The translations under genes were made by a program, and so were the position numbers. DNA of 63,089 nucleotides from positions 1 through 63,089 of the forward strand of contig NZ_BCYT01000020.1 of NCBI RefSeq assembly GCF_001598335.1. The letters are read 5' to 3'. The DNA is from Sphingobium abikonense NBRC 16140 (GTDB taxonomy: Bacteria; Pseudomonadota; Alphaproteobacteria; Sphingomonadales; Sphingomonadaceae). The notes beneath the pieces are model-generated. The model worked only from the letters and a program-made list of their open reading frames with translations. It was not told where the DNA came from and ran no database searches. This document shows, one piece after another, positions 33,474-41,113 of this stretch (the stretch's first letter is position 1; each line of letters opens with the position of its first letter).

Positions 33474-33897
33474 TGTAGCCGGGATTGAGTGGATTTAGCG
33501 GACTGCCGAGCCAAAATACACCGGAGCTAGGCTCAAGCGGATCAACCTCCTTTGGCATGCCCGATGGGCCAAGCCTTCGCTTTCTCCAGTATTCCTCCTC
33601 GTCGAATTCATCGTTCTCAAGAGCGGGCAAGCTGGCTAGCCAGCGTTTGAGAAATCCGAACGAGAGAACGAGCGCCATCACAGGAGGGAAGAAGACGATG
33701 TTGAGATATCCTCCAAACGCCGAATGATAGATCGACGCTAACCCATCAAACCGAATGGCAGCGAGCATGCCAAGCCAATAGGCTGGCACGCCGCTCCACC
33801 AGAGCTTCGCGTACCAGGGTCGCCAAAGCCAATTCCTGAGACGAAGTTCGCCGGGATCCCGATCCGCATCATTGGGTTCAAAGGTTGCAGCCATCAT
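33457..33897 (-). CDS. small inner-membrane protein convergent with traG, candidate entry-exclusion factor
   Basis: ATG 33897 behind AGAGGAA gives 146 aa (two neighbouring starts possible). A Trp-rich start (LRNWLWRPWYAKLWWSGVP) leads to two membrane helices (VPAYWLGMLAAIRF, LNIVFFPPVMALVLSFGFL), then an acidic C-terminus (LENDEFDEEEYWRKRR). No family recognised. Size, membrane location and position after traG resemble F TraS and SXT Eex, which block redundant transfer, but those are encoded on the same strand. Base composition differs from the tra operon and matches the traG 3' end. Confidence 0.65.
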   Translation of the reverse strand: MMAATFEPNDADRDPGELRLRNWLWRPWYAKLWWSGVPAYWLGMLAAIRFDGLASIYHSAFGGYLNIVFFPPVMALVLSFGFLKRWLASLPALENDEFDEEEYWRKRRLGPSGMPKEVDPLEPSSGVFWLGSPLNPLNPGYINRGS

Positions 33898-33984
33898 CAA
33901 TTCCTCTTCGCCGAACCTACCATCTTGGAGCCGCGCGGAAAATAGCTAACGCTCCGGAAACAGGAAGTTTCGTCCTCCCGTCAG

Positions 33985-33996
33985 TTGGTTAACCAA
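33985..33996. promoter_or_regulatory. perfect 12-bp palindrome upstream of the AlpA-type gene
   Basis: TTGGTTAACCAA is a perfect palindrome in the 293-bp gap between the divergent membrane-protein gene and the AlpA-type regulator. It could be an operator for either gene. The rest of the gap is relatively AT-rich (33,900-34,190) and shows no other gene. Confidence 0.35.
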
Positions 33997-34190
33997 GATC
34001 CGATCACTCCAATCCCCTGCTACCCTTCGCGTCCTCCCCCTTCCCTTCGTCGGTGCCCCATTTCGGGTTCAGTTTTCGCTCTCACAAAATGCCGTAGCCA
34101 TCAGATAAATCGAGCAAATCAATTGATTTTCCTGCGATTCCGGGGCATCATTTCTTTTGGCCGGGCAGACCTCATTCAAGAGGTTGATTG

Positions 34191-34469
34191 ATGCCTAAAA
34201 AAGTTTCGATGCCCCCGGACACTGCGGAGCTCGTCACATCTTCTGCGAAGGATCGTCGCATTGATTCCCTCTGGCGCATTGCCATGGTTGCTCAGCGGAC
34301 TGGTCTCTCACGCGCAACAATCTACAGATTGGAAGCGGCGGGCAACTTCCCCAGTCGCCAGCAAATCAGTCCAAGATGCGTTGGATGGTATGGCAGCGAC
34401 ATCGAGGATTTTATCGCAAACCCACAGGCCTTCATACGGTCGGTCACGAGGCGATCCCCGCCCCGATGA
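34191..34469 (+). CDS. AlpA-family regulator
   Basis: A 92-aa protein with a MerR-like winged helix: LWRIAMVAQRTGLSRATIYR (helix-turn-helix), LEAAGNFPSRQQI and GWYGSDIEDFIANP. AlpA proteins are small activators carried by integrative elements and cryptic prophages, often controlling excision or integrase. ATG 34191 follows CAAGAGG. Its place 1.5 kb from the integrase fits a role in element control, possibly as excisionase or activator. Confidence 0.85.
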   Translation: MPKKVSMPPDTAELVTSSAKDRRIDSLWRIAMVAQRTGLSRATIYRLEAAGNFPSRQQISPRCVGWYGSDIEDFIANPQAFIRSVTRRSPPR

Positions 34470-34507
34470 TAGCCGGCTCCAATAAATACTAATCGCCGCT
34501 CTTGTCT

Positions 34508-34530
34508 ATGCGCCAAGTTCGTTGGCGTAT
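34508..34530 (+). terminator. hairpin after the AlpA-type gene
   Basis: ATGCGCCAA pairs with TTGGCGTAT around the loop GTTCG, 9 bp with one G-T pair. It lies 38 bp after the stop. No strong T-run follows, so termination is plausible but not certain. The 11-mer ATGATAGCCGG occurs both just before (about 34466) and just after (about 34529) this region. Confidence 0.35.
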
Positions 34531-34592
34531 GATAGCCGGGCAGTGTTCGTCGGTAAGACTGGATCGTGGTTCCACGACCTCGGCGACGTGTA

Positions 34593-34621
34593 TTGACATT
34601 GTCATGACGGATCGACATATC
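34593..34621 (+). promoter_or_regulatory. likely promoter with embedded operator for the toxin-antitoxin pair
   Basis: A perfect -35 box TTGACA (34593-34598) is followed after 17 nt by the weaker CATATC (34616). The palindrome TGACATTGTCA (34594-34604) overlaps the -35, as expected for a site bound by the antitoxin to autoregulate. The antitoxin ATG is 27 nt downstream. Confidence 0.45.
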
Positions 34622-34647
34622 GGGTATCTGAAAGAAAGCTTGGAACC

Positions 34648-34956
34648 ATGGCACAGACCGCACAACCTCATTCTACCCGCCGTACTCCAGCGCCCAAGAA
34701 TGATGTCATTCAGATTCGTGCCTCTGCAAGCATGAAAGCCATCCTCACCCGCGCTGCGTCTTTACGTGGTCAGAAGCTCTCCGAGTTCATGCTCGACAGC
34801 GCACGCCGGGAAGCCGAAGATGCGATCCTGGACCAGCGCACGTTCTTTCTGGACGCAGAGCAGCACGAGCAGTTCCTGGCAACGCTAGATTCTTCCCCGG
34901 CGCCGTCAGAGCAGCTAAAAAAGCTGATGCAGCGGAAGCCGTCCTGGGAACGCTGA
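34648..34956 (+). CDS. tacA: DUF1778 (TacA-like) antitoxin
   Basis: A 102-aa protein with a ribbon-helix-helix start (KNDVIQIRASASMKAILTRA, LRGQKLSEFMLDSARREAED) and a C-terminal toxin-binding arm (FFLDAEQHEQFLATLDS, ending QLKKLMQRKPSW). This is the DUF1778/TacA antitoxin pattern. It binds its own promoter and neutralises the acetyltransferase toxin encoded 21 bp downstream. Confidence 0.92.
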   Translation: MAQTAQPHSTRRTPAPKNDVIQIRASASMKAILTRAASLRGQKLSEFMLDSARREAEDAILDQRTFFLDAEQHEQFLATLDSSPAPSEQLKKLMQRKPSWER

Positions 34957-34977
34957 CGGTCGGTTCGCGAGCGATCC

Positions 34978-35508
34978 ATGGCAGAAATTCGCGTCACCGC
35001 GCCTGAGCGCTTGGCCGCACAACATGAAGTCAACGACTTCACGAATGGCGTGCATGAATCGCTCGATGCATGGTTGCATGATCGGGCGCTCGCAAGCGAA
35101 GGCAATTCGGCGCGTACCTACGTGGTGTGCGACGCGGCACAGCGCCAAAGGGTGGTCGGCTACTACACGATCACCACTGCGATGGAGCAGCGCGTGGCGC
35201 TGCCATCCGCAAAGCTGCGCCGCGGAATGCCCGAGCAAGTGCCGCTGCTACTGGTTGCCCGGCTCGCGGTCGATGCGAGATTTCAAGGTATTGGGCTTGG
35301 CGCCGACCTGTTGGCAGATGCGCTTCGCCGCTGCGCGGCAGCATCGGAAATCGTTGGTGCCAGGGCCGTGGTCGTTCATGCGATCGATGAAAAGGCGGCC
35401 GCATTCTACGCTCGGCATGGTTTCATAGCTTCGCCTTTAGGCGAACTGGTTCTGCTGTTGCCCATGGAATCGGTCAGGTCGCTATTAGATGAAAAAGCCG
35501 TCAGCTAG
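34978..35508 (+). CDS. tacT: GNAT toxin of a TacAT-type system
   Basis: At 176 aa it has the TacT features: acetyl-CoA binding in LLLVARLAVDARFQGIGLGA, RAVVVHAIDEKAAAFYARHG with the catalytic Tyr region, and PMESV near the end. TacT toxins acetylate aminoacyl-tRNA and stop translation. Encoded just after the DUF1778 antitoxin; the pair probably stabilises the element. Confidence 0.92.
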   Translation: MAEIRVTAPERLAAQHEVNDFTNGVHESLDAWLHDRALASEGNSARTYVVCDAAQRQRVVGYYTITTAMEQRVALPSAKLRRGMPEQVPLLLVARLAVDARFQGIGLGADLLADALRRCAAASEIVGARAVVVHAIDEKAAAFYARHGFIASPLGELVLLLPMESVRSLLDEKAVS

Positions 35509-35621
35509 CCAGATCGCGAAAACCTGAGGCGAATATTTGTCGTTTGCGCTCACTGCAGGTTAATGATCTAGGTCAGAAATATTGTGATTTCACATCATTA
35601 GAAGTCGCGACAGGTAGTTGG

Positions 35622-35885
35622 ATGAGCAGCGTAGCGAAACAGGTTCTGGCAACAATTAGCGCTCCTTACGGGACGGATCTTTCTGCGCATGAGTTGGCCA
35701 AACTTCTCATCGATGTGCAAAGCGCGAACGCCTTCAACGCTCTCGTCTTTTCATTCTTCTCCGAGGTCCCTCCTGGCATTCAAAGGAAGTTTCTCATCGA
35801 GATGGGTGTCGATGCTTTAGCGGTCAGGAAGGTTGCGGATCAGTTTTCGAGGCTTTCGGGCTGTGCATTACCGCTTGCGACATAA
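35622..35885 (+). CDS. small hypothetical protein, 87 aa
   Basis: ATG 35622 reads MSSVAKQVLATISAPYGTDL, then LSAHELAKLLIDVQSANAFN region, FSFFSEVPPG and MGVDALAVRKVADQF. It is soluble and mostly helical. The frame is open from a TTG at 35544, so the start is uncertain and no good ribosome binding site is seen. No family recognised. It is the last gene before the convergent integrase. Confidence 0.4.
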   Translation: MSSVAKQVLATISAPYGTDLSAHELAKLLIDVQSANAFNALVFSFFSEVPPGIQRKFLIEMGVDALAVRKVADQFSRLSGCALPLAT

Positions 35886-35914
35886 CGTTTGTGGGAAATG
35901 GATTCCCACAAACG
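35886..35914. terminator. strong inverted repeat between the last cargo gene and the integrase
   Basis: CGTTTGTGGGAA and TTCCCACAAACG are perfect 12-bp arms around ATGGA. It directly follows the small ORF stop and lies 56 bp from the integrase stop on the other strand, so a bidirectional terminator is likely. There is no clear T-run, so a protein-binding site remains possible. Confidence 0.5.
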
Positions 35915-35969
35915 CAACGCCTTTCCATGGCAAATCTCCGCTTGGACCTAATGGACAGAATCGACTGGC

Positions 35970-37355
35970 CTAACGTCGGGCCGGCCTGAACTGGATGATG
36001 TTTGGCCCAGTTGGCGTGCTCTCCCAGCGTGAGAGCGTCCTTCCTTTGACCATTTTCACATTCACCAAGGCGAATGGATTTTCCAGCCCGTCGCCGATCA
36101 GGTCAGCCCAAGCCTGCAACATCTCCCGACGCGGCTTAAAATAGCGTGCGCGGTTATAGGCCCATTCCGACGCCGATACGCCCTTGGGCACATGCGACAG
36201 TACAAGATCGATGATCATGCGATCGCCGTCACGCTCGAGTTCTGCAGCTCGTTCGTTCATCACGGTCGAAAAAGCCGAACGCCAGCCGTGCGGCACCATC
36301 TTCCCTTTGTAGGCGCCATTCCCGATCCGCTTGTATAAGGTGCTGACAGCCGCGTCACTCATCGGCAGACGCCAGGACCTGCTGCTCGGAAAGACGAGGC
36401 TGAACTTTCCGGTGAGTACCCTTACGGCTCGAAGCGTTTCGACGGCCTGCCAAGAGAGCGGCACGTCGTGGCCGAACGCGGCATTGCTTTTGTCCTCGAC
36501 CGCCAGCTTCATCCGCTCGGCGGGAATCCGCCAGATTGCCGCGGGCGCAGGCTTGTCGGGATCTTCCCAGTCGATACCTTCAAACTCGTCCCACTCAGCA
36601 GTTCGAAGGACGCCGACACGGACGGCGGTGAGAGCAAGCAGCCGGGAGGCAAGTTTGCTCAACGGGCCACCGGTCGAGAGATCGACGCGTTTCTGAAATT
36701 CGCGCAGCTGCGATACGCGCGTGAGCGCTGGTTGCTTGATCCCCGGAGGCGAGCGCTTCAGCGCATCAGCGACGATCTCGACGCTAACGATCGTTTCTGT
36801 GGTCACCAGGCCCTCGCCGCGAGCGCGCTTGAGAATACCCAGGATGTAGCCGCGGACCCGCTTCGCAGTTTCTATCGCGCCCCGACGTTCGATTTTCCGG
36901 AGTGCGATCAGTACCATTTCGCTGGTGACCTGACTGACAGGCAGCTTCCCGAACTCGGGATAGATGTCCTTCTCGATCCTCGATCGTACCCTGAAGGCAT
37001 TGGCGGCAGACCACCAAGGCTCGTTCTCCGTGAGCCATTCTTCGGCCTTGGCGCGAAAACTGGCGTCCGCCTGAACTACGGCCTGCGCCTTTCGTCGGAG
37101 AAACTCCACTGCAGGGTCGATGCCCTGCCGGAGCAACTCGCGTGCCTCTTTTTGCCTATCACGCGCTTCGGCAAGCCCGACCTCGGGGAACAGCCCGAAA
37201 GTGACAAGCTTCTCGCGATCAGCAAAATGATATCTGAACCGCCACGACTTCGCGCCGGCCTTTGTTACATAGAGATAGAGACCAGCAGAATCGGTCATCT
37301 TGTAGTTCCGCCCGGTGGCGGCGGCGTTTTTCGCTTCAGCGTATGTAAGAGTCAT
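35970..37355 (-). CDS. int: P4-type tyrosine integrase (DUF4102 N-terminus)
   Basis: From ATG 37355 (MTLTYAEAKNAAATGRNYKM) the protein is 461 aa. The DUF4102 arm-binding domain covers residues 1-90, the core-binding domain about 100-200, and the catalytic domain the rest: AVRVGVLRTAEW (first Arg), HGWRSAF (His-x-x-Arg), LSHVPKG, and the nucleophile Tyr in the AYNRARYF segment. It recombines the element att site with the tRNA gene 156 bp away. The frame is open to 37469, but that stretch only translates the GATACCCC repeats, so I reject the longer start. Confidence 0.95.
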   Translation of the reverse strand: MTLTYAEAKNAAATGRNYKMTDSAGLYLYVTKAGAKSWRFRYHFADREKLVTFGLFPEVGLAEARDRQKEARELLRQGIDPAVEFLRRKAQAVVQADASFRAKAEEWLTENEPWWSAANAFRVRSRIEKDIYPEFGKLPVSQVTSEMVLIALRKIERRGAIETAKRVRGYILGILKRARGEGLVTTETIVSVEIVADALKRSPPGIKQPALTRVSQLREFQKRVDLSTGGPLSKLASRLLALTAVRVGVLRTAEWDEFEGIDWEDPDKPAPAAIWRIPAERMKLAVEDKSNAAFGHDVPLSWQAVETLRAVRVLTGKFSLVFPSSRSWRLPMSDAAVSTLYKRIGNGAYKGKMVPHGWRSAFSTVMNERAAELERDGDRMIIDLVLSHVPKGVSASEWAYNRARYFKPRREMLQAWADLIGDGLENPFALVNVKMVKGRTLSRWESTPTGPNIIQFRPARR

Positions 37356-37356
37356 C

Positions 37357-37424
37357 GATACCCCAAAAATTGGTTTCGATACCCCCACCGATACCCCACG
37401 ATTCGTGAGATACCCCGATACATC
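37357..37424. repeat. GATACCCC direct repeats before the integrase
   Basis: GATACCCC occurs at 37357, 37378, 37390 and 37409, with a degenerate GATACATCC at 37417. The spacings are 21, 12, 19 and 8 nt. All are in the same orientation, between the integrase start and the tRNA junction. They could be arm-type sites for the DUF4102 domain or an operator on the integrase promoter. Confidence 0.6.
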
Positions 37425-37454
37425 CTGAGACATTATGGATGAAGAACGGCTCAC

Positions 37455-37477
37455 AAATCCCTGATTCACAGGGATTT
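37455..37477. other. inverted repeat just inside the element end
   Basis: AAATCCCTG and CAGGGATTT are perfect 9-bp arms around ATTCA. The repeat lies 34 bp beyond the tRNA 3' end, between it and the integrase. It could end tRNA transcription or bind an integration/excision protein. Confidence 0.4.
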
Positions 37478-37510
37478 ATGATACCGCATAATGTTCATGA
37501 AATCGAGTGT

Positions 37511-37540
37511 TGGTGGGCCCGGCAGGACTCGAACCCGCAA
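37511..37540. other. presumed element junction (att core) at the tRNA 3' end
   Basis: The integrase lies on the 3' side of the tRNA, and integrases of this family recombine in tRNA 3' ends, so the core should include TGGTGGGCCCGGCAGGACTC and a little more. The exact length cannot be set without the other junction, which I did not find in this window. Confidence 0.5.
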
Positions 37541-37586
37541 CCTAGCCGTTATGAGCGGCCAGCTCTAACCATTGAGCTACAGGCCC
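37511..37586 (-). tRNA. tRNA with CAT anticodon, probably tRNA-Ile2
   Basis: On the minus strand the 76 nt open GGGCCTGTAGCTC and end in CCCACCA, with CCA encoded. The 7-bp acceptor stem, D-arm, anticodon arm GGCCG-CTCATAA-CGGCT and T-arm GCGGG-TTCGAGT-CCTGC all pair. The anticodon is CAT. Overall similarity to bacterial tRNA-Ile2, which reads AUA after lysidine modification, is better than to elongator or initiator tRNA-Met. It is the element integration target. Confidence 0.93.
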
Positions 37587-37611
37587 CACCTGGCCGACGG
37601 ATTAGGCAGCA

Positions 37612-38649
37612 TCACGCCGCTTTGCAAGCCTCTGCACGCAGCGGGACCGCCGCCAGCAACGCGTTGAGACTGGCGGGCGCGACGCCACGATATGCCATAT
37701 GAGAAAGGACAGCGTCCCACCATTTGTAGAAGGTGGCGAGATCCCCTTCGCTACGCACATAAGGCGTGTGTCCCGGCGCCAGCGTTGGCGAATGGAAGCT
37801 GAAATTCAGCACCCGCACCCCCTCCTCGATCAGCGCGTCGATCGCGGCAATCGCATCACGCGCCGGTACACCTTCCGGGGTCAACGGCACACGGCTGAGC
37901 AGGCGCGCCCGCGAAAGTGCCGCTGCCAAGGGCCTGACGCGCTGTGCCGTGCGATAAAGCGCCTCTCCACCGCCGCGCGCCAGACCGATAAAGGCCGTCG
38001 ACAAAGGAAGCTCGATGAGGGAACGGCTTGGTCCCGACCAATAGGGGTTTTGGGGCAATCCTTGAAAGTCAGGCCCATGCTGACCGCTATAATCAAAGCG
38101 GCTTCGTACCGAGGTGTCGAGTTTGAAGCCCGCATCTTCAAGCAGCCGGGCACTGTGTGGTCCCACACCGTAACGCCCTGCCCTGTAGCAGATAGGACGC
38201 TCGCCGAACCGCGCCTCCATCTGGCTGCATAACGCTTCCAGCTTGGCGCGTTCAATCGCTTCGGGCAGGAAGCCGACATAGGAATTGGCGGTATTCACCT
38301 CTTCCACATGCGGCGGATTGACCCACGGGTGCAGATGCGCGCCAATGTCGGCCGAACCATCCGCCCGCCATTGCCCGAGCAATGCAACGGCATGGTCCGA
38401 TTCGACGATCGGATAGTCCGTGACGTAGACAGGCTTGACCCCGGCAGACTGAAAATAGGCCTGCCCGCGCGCCATGCCCCGCAGCGCAGTGACGCCATGG
38501 CCCGCGCGGCTGAATGGCCCATCCCAGTCAAACTCTTCTTCGGTGTCGACAAAGAGCATGAACCGGGTGCCGAAACCAGGGTCGAGCTGGATGCGGTCCT
38601 GATCCAAGGGAGGCAGGAGCAAATTGCCGTCGTGCGAAGAAGCGATCAT
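37612..38649 (-). CDS. WalW-type polysaccharide deacetylase-fold protein
   Basis: From ATG 38649, with AGAGG 6 nt upstream (another ATG at 38655), the protein is about 345 aa. It carries LFVDTEEEFDW, a motif I metal-type start, DIGAHLHPWVNPP with the HxH metal pair, CYRAGRYGVGP, and NFSFHSPTLAPG near the end. These are NodB-fold deacetylase features; the pattern matches WalW proteins found near polysaccharide genes. Substrate unknown. It lies just outside the element, next to the tRNA. Confidence 0.8.
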   Translation of the reverse strand: MIASSHDGNLLLPPLDQDRIQLDPGFGTRFMLFVDTEEEFDWDGPFSRAGHGVTALRGMARGQAYFQSAGVKPVYVTDYPIVESDHAVALLGQWRADGSADIGAHLHPWVNPPHVEEVNTANSYVGFLPEAIERAKLEALCSQMEARFGERPICYRAGRYGVGPHSARLLEDAGFKLDTSVRSRFDYSGQHGPDFQGLPQNPYWSGPSRSLIELPLSTAFIGLARGGGEALYRTAQRVRPLAAALSRARLLSRVPLTPEGVPARDAIAAIDALIEEGVRVLNFSFHSPTLAPGHTPYVRSEGDLATFYKWWDAVLSHMAYRGVAPASLNALLAAVPLRAEACKAA

Positions 38650-38702
38650 GCCCATCCTCTATCGCCCAATGGTTGCCATAGGGTTGCAACGCCTCTGCGC
38701 GA

Positions 38703-40448
38703 TCAGCCGATATCGACGGCCCCGCTCGCGACGCCGGCAACCGGAATGCTCAATAATATCCGCTTCGGTTCAATGTCGAGCGATCCGCCACAGGCACCGG
38801 CCAGGCTACGGATCAGCCGCAGCGAAAATCCAAGACCCAGCAGGGGGCCGTCAACCCAATTGCCATCTGCACTATAGCCCGGGTCAAGAAGTTGCGCTTC
38901 CTCCAGCCCCGCCAGCGTCGAGGGACGGTCGACCGCAAGCATAACGCAGCCATGCCCGGCATCGGGACGCATCCAGCACGCCCCTGTAACCGCCTCGTCC
39001 CGTGGCGCGACGGACACGATGGTTCGCACCAAATGCTGCACCATGCGCTCACCCTGAACAGGATCGACCAGAATCTGCGGCAGGTCAGACGCGACGGCGA
39101 TGTCGATCGCGGGCAATTCTGCGCCGCCCTGTTCACAAAAACGATCAATGACCTGTCTTATCAGCGTTTCGGGGTTGATGCGCTTCGGCGCGCCATTGCC
39201 ATCCCCGCGCGAGACGCGGGCCGCCAGATCCAGATCCTCGAACGCGACCAGCAAGTGGCGCGCGTCAACCGCGATATTGCCCGCCATCTCGCGATATTGC
39301 CCGCCGACCGCGCCAAATAATTCCTGCTCGATGATCTCGGCAAAGCCCAAAATAGCGTTCAGGGGCGTGCGAAGCTCATGCACGAGCTGTCGCAGCGAAT
39401 CGGCCGAAAGCCCGGTGACCTCCATCGAGGGCGGGACGGTGCGGGCCGCGACCTCGTGCAGATACGGACGCCGCGCTTCACCGCGGAATCCCTGGAAACG
39501 CCCGGACTGGGGGTCAAAAAAGGGCATGGCGGACATGCGCCACTCCCCCGCCATCACGCCATCCATGATGGTGAAGCGACCGTTTTGAAACCCACTCCGG
39601 CGAGCGAAAGCGCCCGCAACATGACCATCCGGCCCGCTTCCGCCCTCCAGCGCCGCCTCACCCAAGGTTAAACCGATCAATGCCGCGTGCGGCCCCTGAT
39701 CGATCCAGAGGATCGCCCCGGACGTATCGGTTTCAAAGGCGAAAGCGCGGGGCGCTTGAGTTTGCGCATCACTTTGGGCGGCTGGCTCACCGACCGGGCG
39801 CCGATTGCTCGTAAATTCAGCGATGCGATCGACCAGGTTCCGAATCTGATCCTGATCCCGGCCGGATGGAAAGGCGCGTACTGGCTGAGGCGCTGGTTTG
39901 TCGGCCACCCGCACCTGCGGCTCGGGCTCCGACGCTACCTCCTGCGTCAACAGAAGCGCATCGTCGCTCTTGGGATCGGAATTTGCCGCCGTGAGGACCA
40001 GATCAGCTGCGCCGAAGGCCTGTAACGCCTTGCGCGTGTAAGGCCCCGTATCACGGCGGCCGCGCAGCACGCCCCGCGCGGTCGGCGTCAGCTGCGGCAA
40101 AATCTCGGCCCATGCAAGGTCGGGAAGCTCCGCGCGCGCAATAGCGGCGGCCGCCACAGAAGGCCGGTCATTGGCGAAGAAGCTGATCAATGCAGGCGAC
40201 CGCAGACGCCGACCCAATTCCACCACCGTCGCGATCCGCTGGGCTTCGCTCAATTGCGGTCGCAGCATGGCAAGTCGGCCGAGCAGCAGGTCCCGCTCCT
40301 CCTCAGCCATAGCATTTCGGTCGATACGGTCGTGCTGCGCCAGAAGGTCAACGCACTGCCGCCACAACGTCACCGCGCTCAGTCCAGAGCGGCTTTCCGC
40401 CGCCAGTACCGTTTGCAGAAGATCGTTGAACCGCACCATATTCCCCAT
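38703..40448 (-). CDS. histidine kinase-like protein with degenerate ATP-binding domain
   Basis: About 581 aa from ATG 40448 (40439 is another start). A helical N-terminal half contains VTLWRQCVDLLAQHD. A PAS-like region follows (GEWRMSAMPFFDPQSGRF), then HisKA with VHELRTPLNAILGFAE (phospho-acceptor His). The HATPase region is weak: the N-box position reads MVQHLVRTIVSVAP with no Asn, the D-box reads AVDRPS, but GLGFSLRLIRSLAGACGG is kept. It may bind ATP poorly or act as a scaffold. No response regulator is adjacent. Confidence 0.75.
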   Translation of the reverse strand: MGNMVRFNDLLQTVLAAESRSGLSAVTLWRQCVDLLAQHDRIDRNAMAEEERDLLLGRLAMLRPQLSEAQRIATVVELGRRLRSPALISFFANDRPSVAAAAIARAELPDLAWAEILPQLTPTARGVLRGRRDTGPYTRKALQAFGAADLVLTAANSDPKSDDALLLTQEVASEPEPQVRVADKPAPQPVRAFPSGRDQDQIRNLVDRIAEFTSNRRPVGEPAAQSDAQTQAPRAFAFETDTSGAILWIDQGPHAALIGLTLGEAALEGGSGPDGHVAGAFARRSGFQNGRFTIMDGVMAGEWRMSAMPFFDPQSGRFQGFRGEARRPYLHEVAARTVPPSMEVTGLSADSLRQLVHELRTPLNAILGFAEIIEQELFGAVGGQYREMAGNIAVDARHLLVAFEDLDLAARVSRGDGNGAPKRINPETLIRQVIDRFCEQGGAELPAIDIAVASDLPQILVDPVQGERMVQHLVRTIVSVAPRDEAVTGACWMRPDAGHGCVMLAVDRPSTLAGLEEAQLLDPGYSADGNWVDGPLLGLGFSLRLIRSLAGACGGSLDIEPKRILLSIPVAGVASGAVDIG

Positions 40449-40614
40449 CAAACCGCGCAGCGACGCGTTGCTCCCTCTTCGATAGGCGCATGTTCGGCTG
40501 AGGGAAAGGGGTTGGTCCGCGACAGAAACAATCCGTCGCATAGTGGGACAATTGCAATGCCCTGAAATATTATTATGATGCGGCGATCACTCAAGATAGG
40601 AAATAATCAGGATA

Positions 40615-41088
40615 ATGGCCGGCCCCAATATCGACGACATCGACCTGCAAATCCTTGGCGAACTGCAGAATGACGGGCGGATGACGAACGTGGAATTAGC
40701 GCGCAAGGTCGGGTTGACCGCCCCGCCATGCCTACGCCGGGTGCGTGCGCTGGAGGAATCGGGCGCAATCACCTCCTATCATGCCGTCGTGGACCCGGCC
40801 ATGTTGGGCTACACGATCACCGTTTTCGCCATGGTCAGCCTCAAGAGCCAGGCCGAAGCAGATCTGAAGGCGTTTCAGCAGCATGTCGACGGATTGCCCG
40901 AAGTGCGCGAATGCCACATGCTCAATGGTGAAATCGACTTCATTCTCAAGGTCGTGGCGCGGGATTTGCAGAGCTTCCAGCAATTTCTGACGTCGAAACT
41001 GACGCCAGCTCCCAACGTCGTCAGCGTCAAGACATCGCTGACCATCCGCACATCGAAGAATCAGCCAGGCGTGCCATTGCCGGTCTGA
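40615..41088 (+). CDS. Lrp/AsnC-family transcriptional regulator
   Basis: At 157 aa it has an N-terminal helix-turn-helix (DIDLQILGELQNDGRMTNVE, LARKVGLTAPPCLRRVRALE) and a C-terminal RAM/AsnC ligand domain (FAMVSLKSQAEADLKAFQQH, LNGEIDFILKVVARDL). Such proteins sense amino acids. It is divergent from the kinase-like gene with a 166-bp gap that should hold both promoters; its targets are not visible. Confidence 0.93.
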   Translation: MAGPNIDDIDLQILGELQNDGRMTNVELARKVGLTAPPCLRRVRALEESGAITSYHAVVDPAMLGYTITVFAMVSLKSQAEADLKAFQQHVDGLPEVRECHMLNGEIDFILKVVARDLQSFQQFLTSKLTPAPNVVSVKTSLTIRTSKNQPGVPLPV

Positions 41089-41113
41089 GCCGGCAGCGGC
41101 CCGTTGCTGATGC

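Noticed and set aside
35886..35914. Inverted repeat as the left end of an insertion sequence
   Set aside because: No transposase is near and no matching second end is seen; a terminator is simpler.
37357..37424. GATACCCC repeats as a CRISPR array
   Set aside because: The repeats are only 8 bp, spacing is irregular and short, and no cas genes are near.
36468..37442. 324-codon plus-strand ORF opposite the integrase
   Set aside because: Shadow of the integrase.
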